From the NCBI RefSeq assembly GCF_043290135.1, contig NC_134710.1, positions 251,026,092-251,090,091 of the forward strand: a stretch of DNA of 64,000 nt, given 5' to 3'. The DNA is from Rhipicephalus microplus. Its lineage: Eukaryota; Arthropoda; Arachnida; Ixodida; Ixodidae. Below, piece by piece: positions 33,562 through 44,245 of the stretch. The position numbers and the translations under genes were made by a program. The notes beneath the pieces are model-generated. The model saw nothing but the letters and a program-made list of their open reading frames with translations, was not told the DNA's origin and ran no database searches. Each line of letters starts with the position of its first letter. The first letter of the stretch is position 1.

Positions 33562-34383
33562 TGAACTATTAGGAACCAACAAAAATTTCGCTTCTTGTGG
33601 AGTATTACATGGGCCCAGTATGCGTTTTTGGGCCAACTCCTGGACACATTACTAATCTGTGTTAACTTAAGGAGGATATATAGGCCTTTTTTGTGCTGTC
33701 AGCGTCAAGTAGCCCTTTTAACTAGGTTTTAATCACGTATTCATACGGCTAAGTAAACATTTTCTGCACTGAAATAAATTTCCATTAACCTATCTATCGC
33801 GTAAAACCATTAAATAGAACAATTGCCACTTTTTCTATGTTTTTTATTTTCACGATTCGGGATCGCGAAAGCAGAACCCTACCGCTATAGTTAGCCGCAT
33901 AAATAGCGAAAAATGAGACAAGAGCAAGAAAGAGAGAGATAGAGAGAAAGAGAGAGAGAGAGTAGGACAGGAAAAGTGTACATGAGTGTCACGTGATGAA
34001 CGGCGCTTTTCAATGTTTCTACGAAGTCCATTTGTCCTTAGTGGCTCAAAATACTTTCAAAGCATTCTGCATAAGCATGCCCGGATACATTATAGTTGGA
34101 AATATTACGATGATCTCAATATTTTCTAAGGTAATTTGCCCTATAACTCTCTTCGCTTCGTCGCATGTTGGCTTGATGTCATTGTCCAAATGCTCGAGGT
34201 GCACAACGGATCAGTGCGTGTTTATAATATCTGCGCCGTTCTAGATGCAGGACACTGCTCATTAGAGTCACGTATGGCCTGTAGCTTAAGTAGAATCAAG
34301 TCCAAAACATTCATTGCTTAAGCCTTGTTTGCTTAAATAGGAAAATTCCTTTGACCCTTCCAGTGAATCCACTGTGATATTTA
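33562..34383. other. Unassigned DNA with a (GA)n run
   Basis: A GA-rich microsatellite lies at 33929-33962. Otherwise nothing recognised. Confidence 0.5.
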
Positions 34384-34615
34384 GGACCACCTCTGTGTGG
34401 ATCACTAGCGTGCTCAGCTGCTGATCCGCAGGTCGGGCGTTCGACCCCGGCTGTGGCGGTCACAGTTCGATGGAGGCGAAACGGTAGAGGCCTGCGTACT
34501 GTGTGATGTCAGTGCACGTTAAGGAACACCAGACTGTTGAAATTTACGGAGTTCTTCTCTACGGCGTCCCTCATAATGATATCGAGATATTGGGACATAA
34601 AACGCTAATTCTTAT
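34384..34615 (+). mobile_element. Ruka-like SINE, diverged
   Basis: Head with ctcagctgctgatccgcagg and B box gcgttcgaccccgg, body gtgcacgttaaggaaca, then cggcgtccctcataatgat and a gggacataaaacgc tail. Confidence 0.85.
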
Positions 34616-35272
34616 TAATATTAATATTTTTACTGGGATGTGAAAGAGGAGCATTTCAGGACACACCACAGCTTTTTTTCAACAAGCACAAGTTTTCAGC
34701 AGCACCACGCACTTAGTTTTGTTATTGAAAAAGTCACAGCTTTGCTGGAAAAGCGAAGCAATGAACGCAATAGCAACCAATCGAATGGTCAAGCGTGGAA
34801 TGGAAAGCAGATCGAAACATGCCCCGCGTTCCTCACGCACAAATCATGCACAAAACGTACTCACAAGTACGGATGCACGGGAATAGGCGTCTCATTTGTT
34901 ACTTTGATGTGTCTGAAAAACGCGTGATTTTCGTAAATGGAGACTGTAATGATTGCAGTGACCTTTGTGCACCAGGTAACTACAGCGAAATTGTTCCAGG
35001 TAAAGCCCGAGGCCAGCCAAGGCGTACGACCTTCCCCTACTCGCTGCCGCGAGATAAGGGTGCGTGAGGGAGCGTCGCTCCCCTTCTCTAAGCCCGGCAA
35101 AGTACGCGTAGGAGATTAGAGCAGGCGCCGCCACGCGATGTGGCGACGCGCGCTCATTTCGCCATCTTGCTGGTAATGCTAAAAACACGATCCCCCCCCC
35201 CCTCCTCCGAGATGATAGTGAGCAGCGGTAAGTGGTAGATATAGGTAGCTTGCCATTTAAATGATGAAGGAT
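34616..35272. other. Unassigned DNA
   Basis: A GC-richer stretch lies at 35000-35160. No motif in any frame. C11 run at 35191-35201. Confidence 0.45.
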
Positions 35273-35495
35273 GTGCTCCGGGTTGACTCAGTGGTTAACG
35301 GCTCGCTTGCGCGATGCAGAAGTCCCAGGTTCGAATCCGCGTGTCGGAGTGTGTTTTCGGGAACTTTTTCTTTCTTGCGTTTTCATATATTAGATACGCA
35401 TGCATATAAGGTGCATGACGTCAATGACCACACCGACGCCGGTGGCAAAATCCAGCCGAGAAAGTTCATATAATTGCTGTCGCAATGAAATATGA
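35273..35495 (+). mobile_element. Second SINE family, best-preserved copy
   Basis: The tRNA-like head starts gtgctccgggttgactcagt and has an A-box-like tgactcagtggttaacgg and a consensus B box ggttcgaatcc (35330-35340). The first bases (ctccg) can pair with cggag at 35344-35348, as in an acceptor stem. A T-rich middle leads to a tail with accgacgccggtggcaaaat and ttgctgtcgcaatgaaat. It could be mistaken for a tRNA gene, but the related copies and long tail argue for a SINE. Confidence 0.65.
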
Positions 35496-37140
35496 CATTC
35501 ATTTCTGTCACACAATCGAGCTTATATGCTTACAATAAGGTCACATGTTGCCGAGACGAAAATAGCTCAGCTGCCGCAGGAACATTCGCAATTCATGAGT
35601 TCAACTAGTTAAGCTATGGTGTCCTTGTAGATGCCGTTTTTAAAGCTTTCCTTATAAATGCAGCCCATGTGCGTGTTTGTATTCATTGCGTACCCTCGCC
35701 TCCCATTGACATCTTTGCAAGGATACACTATCCTTGGTGTGTTTTTCCAATGAGTTTTCCTCAATAGCACTTTCTGCCTACGACCCGTCCTGAATTCATC
35801 TGCCTTGGTGTGGCATTTTGGAAGGGAAGCCTTGTTCTATAGATTTGTTGCTGTGAAGGAGTATTATTTTTTCAGCTGTGATTCTTATAACAACTGGGAT
35901 GCATATCTTTCATGTTGTAATTATACTGCAGAAAATAAACAAATGTTTTATTTCATTCATAATAATTGTTAACTGCACCTAAATTGAGGAAAGATCCTGT
36001 TGTTGCTCTCTAAGAAAAGAGCTGACTTGCATGCTGACTGACTGCTTTGCGAAAAGTTAGAGGAGTTGTTATAGGGCAGATGTACTAATGCATATGCGCC
36101 CACGGAAGAGGACGACGAAGACCAGTGCTACGATTGCACCAGAGCGTGTGCTGTGCGCACACGCTCTGGTGCGTGTGCGAACCTTGCAGTGCTTGACCAT
36201 GCCGTCATTTCTCATTCTTGAAGGGATAAACCTCGACACATTTAGTGAGGGTGCAAGGTATCGATCCCAGTACGTGTCGCACAAAGCATAGGCTGCCTGT
36301 AGAACAGAAAAAGAAAATAGCATTTGCGACTGTAAGCAGGCGAATGGAGTGCATTATAGGTGAACGCGTGTGGCACTGCCAGCCTATAGCTCAGACCACA
36401 TCGCAAAAACCCGGTAACGAGACTGCAGCTTAGTAAGCTCCAACGAAGCCAATGTTAGAGAAACTAATGATAGACGACGCAGGAATGTTCTCGGCAAACA
36501 CTCCCGAAGGTGTACTGCTTCGATTATTTACGCTGTTTTTTTTTTCTACCAGGAAAGAAGGCGCCAAATTCATTAATGAGGCCTTACATTGTCAACTTAG
36601 GCAGCGGGCAACACAGGATGACTCAAGCTAAGCAAAATAAGAAGAATTCGCCAAAGTTTGGCGGCCTTTCAGTGAGCGTGCAGCACGTGTAAGGTAGCTC
36701 TCGTTAAACTAGCCTATTGCAAATAAATACACAAATTAGTTCACACGACCTTCTCTAACGCTTTGCGGTAGCATGTACAAAGGGAGATATAAATGAGCGA
36801 TTACGACTCGCGCTTTTTTGGGGACCAGAAATTTCAAACAGAGGAGAAAAAATAAAAAAAAGAGCCTTATGCACCGATTTTACAGGCTACTATAAAAACG
36901 GCATTCCAGCCGATTCGTCAGACACTAAAGCAGTAAAACTTTACCTAAATACAAAGAGTAGTTTTCGTAGTCGTTGAAGCGATAAAACTGAAATTACCAT
37001 TTCCTCCTTTCCACTTGCGCCCTTGCATCTGTTTCTTTCAATTATTTCTTTTTTTCACTAAGCCGACAGGGGAATCGCGTTCGAACGCGATCGCGGTGGG
37101 TGGTGTCTTGGCTAAAACAACGAAAAGAAAGCAGGCGCGA
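35496..37140. other. Unassigned DNA with two perfect short palindromes
   Basis: A hairpin with 16-bp perfect arms lies at 36136-36172 (gcaccagagcgtgtgc, five-base loop). A 16-bp perfect palindrome, tcgcgttcgaacgcga, lies at 37075-37090. No gene recognised. Confidence 0.5.
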
Positions 37141-37800
37141 GGAAATGAAATGAATGAAATGAACTTTATTTGGACCAGGCTCTTTGTAGTTAAGCTTTAA
37201 CGTGGGTGGCCTCTTCAGTCCAGGTAGCCATGACTTGCTGCCGCCGCCCGAGCCCAATTCACCAATCGTAGCTGATTGTCAATGTCTTGCGTGACCAGCA
37301 AAGCCTCCCACTAGTCTTCGAATGCTACTTCTGGTTCCGTTTCTTTCTTTTCGTTTGCACTTGGCGGTGACGACGGTGGTATGTCTAGATTGTTGCGACA
37401 TTCCAGCACCATGTGGCGCAGAGCGTTGCGCGTGTCTGGAGGGCAATACTTCCAATCCCGCATGAAGGTCTCTGATACATTGCGTGCATTATTGTTCTAT
37501 GCGGGTAAGTTCCGGCTTGTAGTCTTCTCCATATCACTGCTTGTTCCCTACTCAGAGTTTTGTGTGCCGGCGGGTACCACTACCTCTGCTTCCTGTAGTG
37601 TGCCAAAATGTCAGCGTACTTCTTCGGTATGCGCTCATACTCGTCATGACAGGCATCGGTATGTGTTCCTAGCATGTCGGAGATGGTTCGGCGTGCATGA
37701 TCTCGAGCCGCGGCGTACGCGGCCTGGTTCCCCGCGAGAGATTCACGTCCCGGTGTCCAAAGAATGATGGTGCGGGAAAAGAACCAGAAAATATCTCGGG
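37141..37800 (-). pseudogene. RNase H-type LINE, 3' end of ORF2 and 3' UTR
   Basis: On the minus strand the 37804-37580 frame reads IILWTPGRESLAGNQAAYAA, the end of an RNase H domain with its last His/Asp region. It is followed in another frame by YPPAHKTLSREQAVIWRRLQ and AGTYPHRTIMHAMY. These are the usual C-terminal sequences of I/R1-group LINE ORF2. Then come RLVNWARAAA-like codons, a stop, and a 3' end aataaagttcatttcattcatttcatttcc, an ATTTC-type tail. LINEs of this kind may mobilise tick SINEs, which is inference. 5'-truncated and frameshifted. Confidence 0.8.
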
Positions 37801-37901
37801 GCAAAAATAACTAGAGTTGGAAGAAAATTAGACAGTAGGCACGTGCGTATTCCGAGAAATGGCGGCAGCATCGGAAATGAGGAAGACATCAAAATACACT
37901 G

Positions 37902-38161
37902 GGATTGATTGATATGTGGGGTTTAACGTCCCAAAACCACCATGTGATTATGGTCCCAAAACCACCATATGAGACGCCGTAGTGGAGGACTCCGGAAATT
38001 TCGACCACCTGGGGTTCTTTAACGTGCACCCAAATCTGATCACACGGGCCTACAACATTTCCGCCTCTAGCGGAAATGCAGCCGCCGCAGTCGAGATTCG
38101 ACCCCGAAACCTGTGGGTCTGCAGCCGAGTATCTTAGCCACTAGACCGCCGCGGCGGGGCG
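37902..38161 (-). mobile_element. Ruka-like SINE, full length, with target duplication and internal 25-bp repeat
   Basis: The direct repeat aaatacactg lies at 37892-37901 and 38162-38171 and fixes the ends. A 25-bp segment beginning gtcccaaaaccaccat occurs twice in tandem (37928-37952 and from 37953), which other copies lack. The head ends ccactagaccgccgcggcgggg on the plus strand. Confidence 0.95.
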
Positions 38162-38171
38162 AAATACACTG

Positions 38172-38544
38172 TGAGTAAGCGTCGGCTAGAGTTGCTGAAG
38201 TGATTGATATTTCTCCCGAGTCCTATCTTGGCTCATTCATCAAGGCTTGCGTTACAGGATAGGTGGTGTGGGAGCAGAAAGGCGGTGCTTCTGCAGAAGT
38301 TAGTACTATTTACAATGACGACTCGCTTCAGATAAACTTTACCATGTTATTATCGATGAGTTCTTCGAACAATACAGTTTTACGATGCACGTATAGCATT
38401 TTTAGAAAGAAAAGAAAAGCAATAAAAAAATGAAGCAATTGCGCTCAGTAGAATCTTTGAACACTGGTAAGTGCTGCATTGTGCATTCTTCAATAGGCAC
38501 TTTTTTCTAAAAGAATACAATAAATTAAGTTATTGTTAAGTATC
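38172..38544. other. Unassigned DNA
   Basis: Nothing recognised; A-rich stretch at 38405-38435. Confidence 0.5.
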
Positions 38545-38549
38545 ACAAC

Positions 38550-38729
38550 TGAAGTAACGAAACCCAGCCCCCAGAAGGGGCAGAACAAAAGAGCGTTTAT
38601 TGCTCGTTGTTACGGGCTGTATAACTAGACAGAAAAGGTGACGTGGCTGGTCAAGATAAACAAAAGTACGTCACATGCAAACAGTAATGCTATTGTTATA
38701 CATCAGTGCGCGTGTTTGATAACACTGCA
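38550..38729 (-). repeat. 3' LTR of Gypsy-2
   Basis: On the minus strand starts tgcagtgttatcaaacac and ends gttacttca. Directly inside is the C-rich complement of the polypurine tract (tccctccccctaagc on the plus strand, 38730-38744). Confidence 0.93.
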
Positions 38730-38744
38730 TCCCTCCCCCTAAGC

Positions 38745-41700
38745 TAGAGTAGGCGAGACGATCCGGTGGTTTCCACTGGCGAGTCGAACGTCGTAGCGGT
38801 TGTTGGTCTTCGGCTTGAGAGTTGACTTCTCGTACGCCCGTATCTTGACGAGCGTCTGCCTGCTTGGGAGAACACCGAGCTTCGTCGTTGACTTGGCTCC
38901 GCTTGTTGGGGGAAACGTCGAGTCCAGGCGTGGCCGGAGTTGATCTACGTGGCACCGCTATGGTCCCTCTGGTGTTTCTAGTGTAACCATGCGTGCTCCT
39001 GACGTGGACACTACTGTCGCCTGAATCCATCTCAGACCAGACTCATACTGGCACGACCATACACGCTTTCCTGGATGGAACAGCGTTTGGGCTTTTGCTT
39101 GTACAGGTTGGCCGGAACCACCATTTCCGGTCACCTTTTTGTCTGTGAAAGAGGCCGTCAGCCTGGTTCGGGGATGAATACCCAACAGCAGTTCTGCAGG
39201 CAATTGCCCTCCTTTCAAAGGGACCATTCTGTAACGTATTAAGAACTTCATCAGTCATTCTTGCAATGTAGCTGTCAGATTCTTTCAAAGCCCTTCCTTT
39301 ATGGTCCGCACGGCCCGTTCCACCAACCCATTTGACTGCGGACAATATGGGGCTGTTCTCACGAGTTTCACGTAGTTTTCCTGCAAGAAACTTAACATGG
39401 TGGCACTTGAAAACTGTGGTCCGTTATCTGATACTAAGCAGTACGGGAGGCCAAAACTTGCAAAATTACCTTAAAGTATGTGAATGGCGACCTCCGCCAT
39501 GGTGGACTTCAACGGTATGGCCTCAATCCATTGAGTCTCGACGTCCACCAACACAAAAATTGATGGGGCCCGCAAAATCCATCTGCAACCTGTACCGTGG
39601 CTTGTTGCTCGCCGGCCAAGGAGATGGAACTTTGGCGGCAGGTATGGGCCAGGACTGTATACACTGTGGGTAACTTTGAATCAACAGTTATATGTCCCTC
39701 TGTAATCCAGGATAACAAAAAATTGTACGCGCTGTGCGCTTCATCGTGCTGATACCGGGATGACTATCGTGAAGTTCCCTCAGCATGCACCGTCACGCCG
39801 CATTTGGCAACACTACTCGATGGCCCCAGTAAATCAGATCATGACTGGCCGCGAGCTCGTCACGGCGAGAAAAGCACGGCGTAAGGTGTTGCTGTATTGA
39901 AGATAAGCGCCGTGACCAGCCGTGCGTTATCAATACCCTGATCTGATGAAGCGTATTGTCCGTACGGCCCAGGTCCGCTAATTGCTCAGTGGAAAGTGCC
40001 ATGGAATTTAGGCCTCGTGTGTAGAGCACGTATTCCATGGGTTCTTGCCCTCCTCGATCCTCCCAGGACGGCAATGGTAGACGACTGAGAGCGTCTACCA
40101 CTGCGGACATTTAGCTGTCCTGGTTGGTACTCGAGGTCATATCGGTAAGCCGAGATTAGCAATGCCCACTGTTGAATTCTCACAGCTGCCATATGCGGAA
40201 TGGGCTTCTCTGGGTGAAACAGTCCTGTCAGTGGCTTGTGATCTGTCACCACAGTAAAATCCTTCGCCAACAAGTAATCTCAAAACTTGATAACGCCGAA
40301 CACCAAGGCCAACGATTCCTTCTCTAATTGCGAATAATTTCGCTCAGTAGCTGTCAGGGTTTTCGAGCGGAAAGATATGGAATAATCTCGGTTCCCAATA
40401 AGGTGTGCCGGCACCGCGCCGACCCCAAGCGGTGAAGCATCGCATTCAAGCCGCAACGGCTTTTCGGGATGGTAGTGTACGAGAAGTTCCGCTTCCACCA
40501 TAGCGCGCTTGGCTGCCTTGAAAGGTTCCTCGTGTTCGGCTCTCTATTGCCATCGCGCTGCTTTAGCCAGCAGCCGATAGAGTGGATACAACGTGGTGGC
40601 AAGGTTAGGTAAAAACTTGGCGTAATATGTATTCAGTCCTAAAAATTATTTCAGCAGGCTCACCATCTCTGGGCTTGGTGCCGGGGTATTGGCTTCTATA
40701 TTGTCAGGGGGGTGGAGACCCGTTGCGTCGATCTTGTGGCCTAGGAACGATACTTGCTTCTCGCGAAACCTGCATTTGTCACGGTTCAACTTGAGTCCAT
40801 TGTCCCGTAGCCGCTCAAGGACTCGCTGCAGAGTGGAGTCGTCGTTCTGATTTTTGGCTATTATGATGTCGTCCAAGTACACCTTGACGAAAGGCAGGCC
40901 TTGCAGAATGGACTCGAAGCGGCGCTGTAACAAAGCGGGAGCAGATTAGATGCCGAAAGCGAGGCGGTTATAAGAAAAAAGCTCCTCAGGTTTGTTTAAC
41001 GCAGCCATTTTTCCTGCCTCTTCGTCCAGTGGAAGTTGATTATAGGCGTGCCATAAATCCAAGTGGTGAACACCTCGCCCCCGTACAGAGATGTGAATAT
41101 GTCCTCAATTTTCGGCAACGGATATTGTTCCAAATGTGTTGCCGGATTCAAGGTCAATTTGAAATCCCCGCACAGCCTTATATCCCCGTTACGTTTCATT
41201 ACGGGCACGACAGGCGTAGCCCACTCCGATACTCTCTCTGGTGAAAGCACTCCTTCCTGTACTTGGCGGTCGATTTATGCCGACACCTTATCTCGAAGCG
41301 CGAATGGCACTAGTCGAGCCTTGCAAAAGCGTAGTACAGCAGCCTCTTTTTTGTGTAGCTTCTCAGGCGCCCCCTTGAAACATCCCAACTTCTCCTCAAG
41401 AATTTTTGAAAATTCAGCCACAAGTTTCGCTGTGGCTGCGTCGCATCGAACCATATTTACGTTGTCCGGCGCACATTCTTCCAGTAGCGCCATGCCAGCA
41501 TTCCGGAAGGCTTGGACGGTGTTGCGGCCGCACAGCAGAAGCCCATCGTAATCCACTACAACTAGCGAGCTCTCCAGTTCCGCGTTACCGCATTTGACTG
41601 TCATGGCCACTCGGCCAAGGACCGGCAGTGGCATCAGGAAGCACGTCAGGCGCAGTGAAGTCTTCTCCAGTGTCGGCCATAGTTCACGATAGTTCTCGAA

Positions 41701-41850
41701 TACCCTCTTTGGAATTACGCTGATAGTGGACCCTGTATTTACCTGCATGCGCAGTTTCCGGTCCTCCCCGATGAAATCTCTTTCGAATGGTCGAATTCGT
41801 TGCTACTGTAGCTGTGAGCCACCAAAGTGTAGAACGTTTCTTCTTCACTG
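38745..41850 (-). pseudogene. Gypsy-2 pol: protease, RT, RNase H and integrase remnants
   Basis: Protease: VNTGST near 41739, where the catalytic DTG has become [20 protein letters not shown] (about 41200), [10 protein letters not shown], then VYLDDIIIA with YLDD at 40868-40879 and QVSFLGHKID. RNase H: LECDASPLGVGAV (about 40440), YSQLEKESLALVFG (about 40320) and VVTDHKPLTGLF (about 40250). Integrase: weak remnants at 39840-39250, read in several frames, then an Arg/Ser-rich C-terminal tail with RRSTRQWKPPDRL (38760-38810). Several stops and frameshifts separate the blocks. The lost protease Asp and the frame breaks mean it cannot work. Confidence 0.88.
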
Positions 41851-41867
41851 CAGTCTAGCCCCTTCAC

Positions 41868-42114
41868 GCCCCGCCACAGTGGTCTAGTGGCTAAGGTACT
41901 CGGCTGCTGACCCGCAGGTCGCGGGTTCAAATCCCGGCTGCAGGGCTGCATTTGTGATGGAGGCGGAAATGTTGTAGGCCCGTGTGCTCAAATTTGGGTG
42001 CACGTTAAAGAACCCCAAGTGGTCGAAATTTCCGGAGTCCTCCACTACGGCGTCTCTCATAATCATATGGTGGTTTTGGGACGTTAAACTCCACATACCA
42101 ATCAAATCAATTGG
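41868..42114 (+). mobile_element. Ruka-like SINE nested in Gypsy-2, with target duplication
   Basis: Nearly consensus copy. The flanks tctagccccttcac (41854-41867) and tctagctccttcac (42115-42128) are a 14-bp target duplication with one mismatch. It splits the gag-pol junction of Gypsy-2 and lies on the opposite strand, so it is younger than that element. Confidence 0.95.
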
Positions 42115-42128
42115 TCTAGCTCCTTCAC

Positions 42129-42880
42129 AGCGTACGTTCCAGAGGGGTTACCGCGACCACTGGAGCGCCTTCTTGCCATGTGTCCCTTCCTGCCACACTT
42201 GTGGCACGTCGCTTTCTTGTGCCTGCACATTTCCGAAGCATGGTTCGAGCCTAATCTCCAGCATTGAATAGACTCGGTCGTGCATATCATTGTCCGAATT
42301 TTTGCAGATTCATCCTGTGCTTCTGTACAAAACTGGCGACACCGTTGTCGTTGAAGCCCCTCTCTTGCATGGCCCGCACATTTGTTTCCGCCGTTTCTGC
42401 AGCTAGCGCAAAAGCCTCTGCCTCCACCAAATTCAGCGTCCTTTGCGACAGCATGGATCATCGAGCTTGTTCGTCATGAATTCCACCGACAATCCGATCC
42501 CGCAACATGCGGTCCAAGAACTTCTTGAAATCGCAATCCTTTGCACGACGTCTCAGGTCAGTGATGTAGTCCCGCACCTTTTCGCCTTCTGCTTGATTTC
42601 GCATGAAAAAAGCGTAGCTCGCTGCAATCTCATTAGCTTGGGGATGAAAGTGGTTGTCCAGCAACTGTACGACGGCATCATAGGTCAGGCTGTTCAGTGA
42701 TTTTGACTGGCACTGCCCCTGAAACACGTGAACAACGCTGTCAATTAGTGCCGATACCAGAAGCGCACTCCGTTTCCCTCGATCTGTGATCCCATGACCC
42801 TCAAAAAAGGCCTCCAAACGGACACGGTAAGTGCTACAGCTATTGGTCGTGTCGTCATACTCGGTTGGCCTGGCTGTCAT
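42129..42880 (-). pseudogene. Gypsy-2 gag: capsid-like region and zinc knuckle
   Basis: The frame starting at 42880 gives about 140 residues of capsid-like Gag (RLEAFFEGHGI, then SYAFFMRNQAEGEKVRDYI and FLDRMLRDRIVGGI), the usual retrotransposon Gag fold sequence. After a frame change near 42450 a second frame carries CWRLGSNHASEMCRHKKATC and CHKCGRKGHMARR, a zinc-knuckle region. The SINE then interrupts it. Gag would form the particle that packages the element RNA. Confidence 0.85.
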
Positions 42881-42908
42881 TGTGGAATTATCTCATCCTC
42901 GTCACCAC

Positions 42909-43088
42909 TGAAGTAACAGGACGTAGCCGGCAAAAGGGGCAGAACGAAAGAACGTTTATTGCTCGGTGTTACGGGCTTTATAACTACACAGAAAAGGTCA
43001 CATGGCTCGTTATGATAATTAATAGTACGGCACATGCAAACAGTACTGCTCTTGTTATACATCAGTGCACGTGTTTGATAACAATGCA
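42909..43088 (-). repeat. 5' LTR of Gypsy-2
   Basis: 180 bp, about 85 % identical to the 3' LTR by hand count. On the minus strand a primer-binding site starting tggtgacgagg follows it at 42907 and below. Confidence 0.93.
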
Positions 43089-43093
43089 ACAAC

Positions 43094-43611
43094 ACCAACT
43101 CGAACGATAAGCTGCAGATGTGCTTGTGTTTCTTATGAATGTCTTCTTTGGCAAAGAAAGTTTCCGTGGGTACGATGGAAAGCACACTGTAAAAGCCTCA
43201 ATTAGCAGTCACAGTTGCATGGAATCTCAACGTCAACAAGGCCACCTAGCACCTGCCAGCTTCGTGTCGACTCCACTGCCAAATTAGTCTGCTTATTCTT
43301 GAGATGACGGAGGCAACCTGTGTTTTCTTCAAATATCTGTTTATCAATTAGTTCATACAACTCATCATATTTCGGCCCCTTAATTTTATTTCGAAAAAAA
43401 GTAATTGGTCGTTAAAAAAAGCCCTTAAGTGGTGAAATTCAGCAGATGGGTACAGTGACAAAAATATATGTGAATAAAAGTTGTAAAAAGGGTAGGTCGA
43501 GCAACGCATGCAATATAGAGTATAAGATGAAATTTGCAATTTATTCTGATACTAAGAGTGTCAGCGCATCACCTATAGGCAAGAAGCAGCTGATGTATCA
43601 ACCAGAAGAGT
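43094..43611. other. Unassigned DNA
   Basis: No gene or repeat recognised between the two LTR elements. Confidence 0.5.
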
Positions 43612-43771
43612 TGTAGCGCACCACTAGATTTGGCTAGCAGGCCGCGCCGAAAAAGAAGTGAGCCACGAGGGATTTTCAGAACGGCCTAGCGTGGGGACCT
43701 GGCTGGACGCCGCAGTGGTGACTCCGCATACGCCTGCATCTCAAAATAAAGCTGAGACTCGTTCCTCTACA
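43612..43771 (+). repeat. 5' LTR of the gag-only element
   Basis: 160 bp with an AATAAA at 43744-43749 (caaaataaagctgag). It is shorter than the 3' copy, mainly because it lacks the ...caacacgggttcatcaccacc insert near the end. Confidence 0.85.
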
Positions 43772-43951
43772 TATGGTGACCCCGGACCAACGGACAAGCG
43801 ACCGGTGCTGCACCGCTTCCTCTGGGCTTCGCGGCCATGTTCCAGCCAGCTCACGCCTCGCAGCTGCACTTCAAACCACCTCCGCCTCCGTTCCTGACCT
43901 GAAGGACCTGTTGATCTGAAGGACGTACCCTTCGACGAGTCATCGGCTGCC

Positions 43952-44218
43952 ATGGTCCCACGACTCTGCCCGCCAGTGCCACCCTTCCAATCGACCAACC
44001 CTCAGAAATGGTTTATGCAGCTCGACGCCGTTCTTGCCGTGAATGGCGTCACAGACCAGTCGCGGATGCACACCATTCGTCTCGGTGCCCTTCCGGTAGA
44101 ACTGTGTCATATCGCTGCCACTTCTTACTCAAGCCCGTCGCCGTACGATGACCTCTGCTCTTCGGTGCAGGCCTCCTATGGCCTCATCTACCGCCCGCTT
44201 CTGTTCACCCGTGACTAA
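43952..44218 (+). CDS. Gag-like protein, N-terminal domain of Gypsy Gag (possibly truncated)
   Basis: 88 codons from ATG 43952. The stretch PPFQSTNPQKWFMQLDAVLA followed by NGVTDQSRMHTIRLGALPVE and PYDDLCSSVQASY resembles the start of a Gag domain common in arthropod Gypsy elements (the DUF7041-type pattern: PPFWPxNPxLWFxQVExQF). In autonomous relatives this runs on into a full Gag-Pol, but here a TGA stops it at 44216. It could still act as a small Gag, or simply be a relic. I am fairly sure of the domain and unsure whether it is expressed. Confidence 0.6.
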   Translation: MVPRLCPPVPPFQSTNPQKWFMQLDAVLAVNGVTDQSRMHTIRLGALPVELCHIAATSYSSPSPYDDLCSSVQASYGLIYRPLLFTRD

Positions 44219-44245
44219 CTGGTTTCCGTTGAGTCACAGCAAGCG

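Larger units (their letters stand above)
38545..43093 (-). mobile_element. Ty3/Gypsy LTR retrotransposon, old copy (Gypsy-2), 4.54 kb with target duplication
   Basis: LTRs of 180 bp at 38550-38729 (3' LTR) and 42909-43088 (5' LTR), in minus orientation, flanked by acaac at 38545-38549 and 43089-43093. By my count the LTRs differ at about 26 of 180 sites, so the insertion is old. The interior carries decayed gag and pol on the minus strand and a later Ruka SINE. Confidence 0.95.

Noticed and set aside
35273..35350. A possible true tRNA gene (A and B boxes, short acceptor-like pairing)
   Set aside because: Cloverleaf is incomplete, and the sequence continues into a tail shared with other copies, so a SINE head is more likely.
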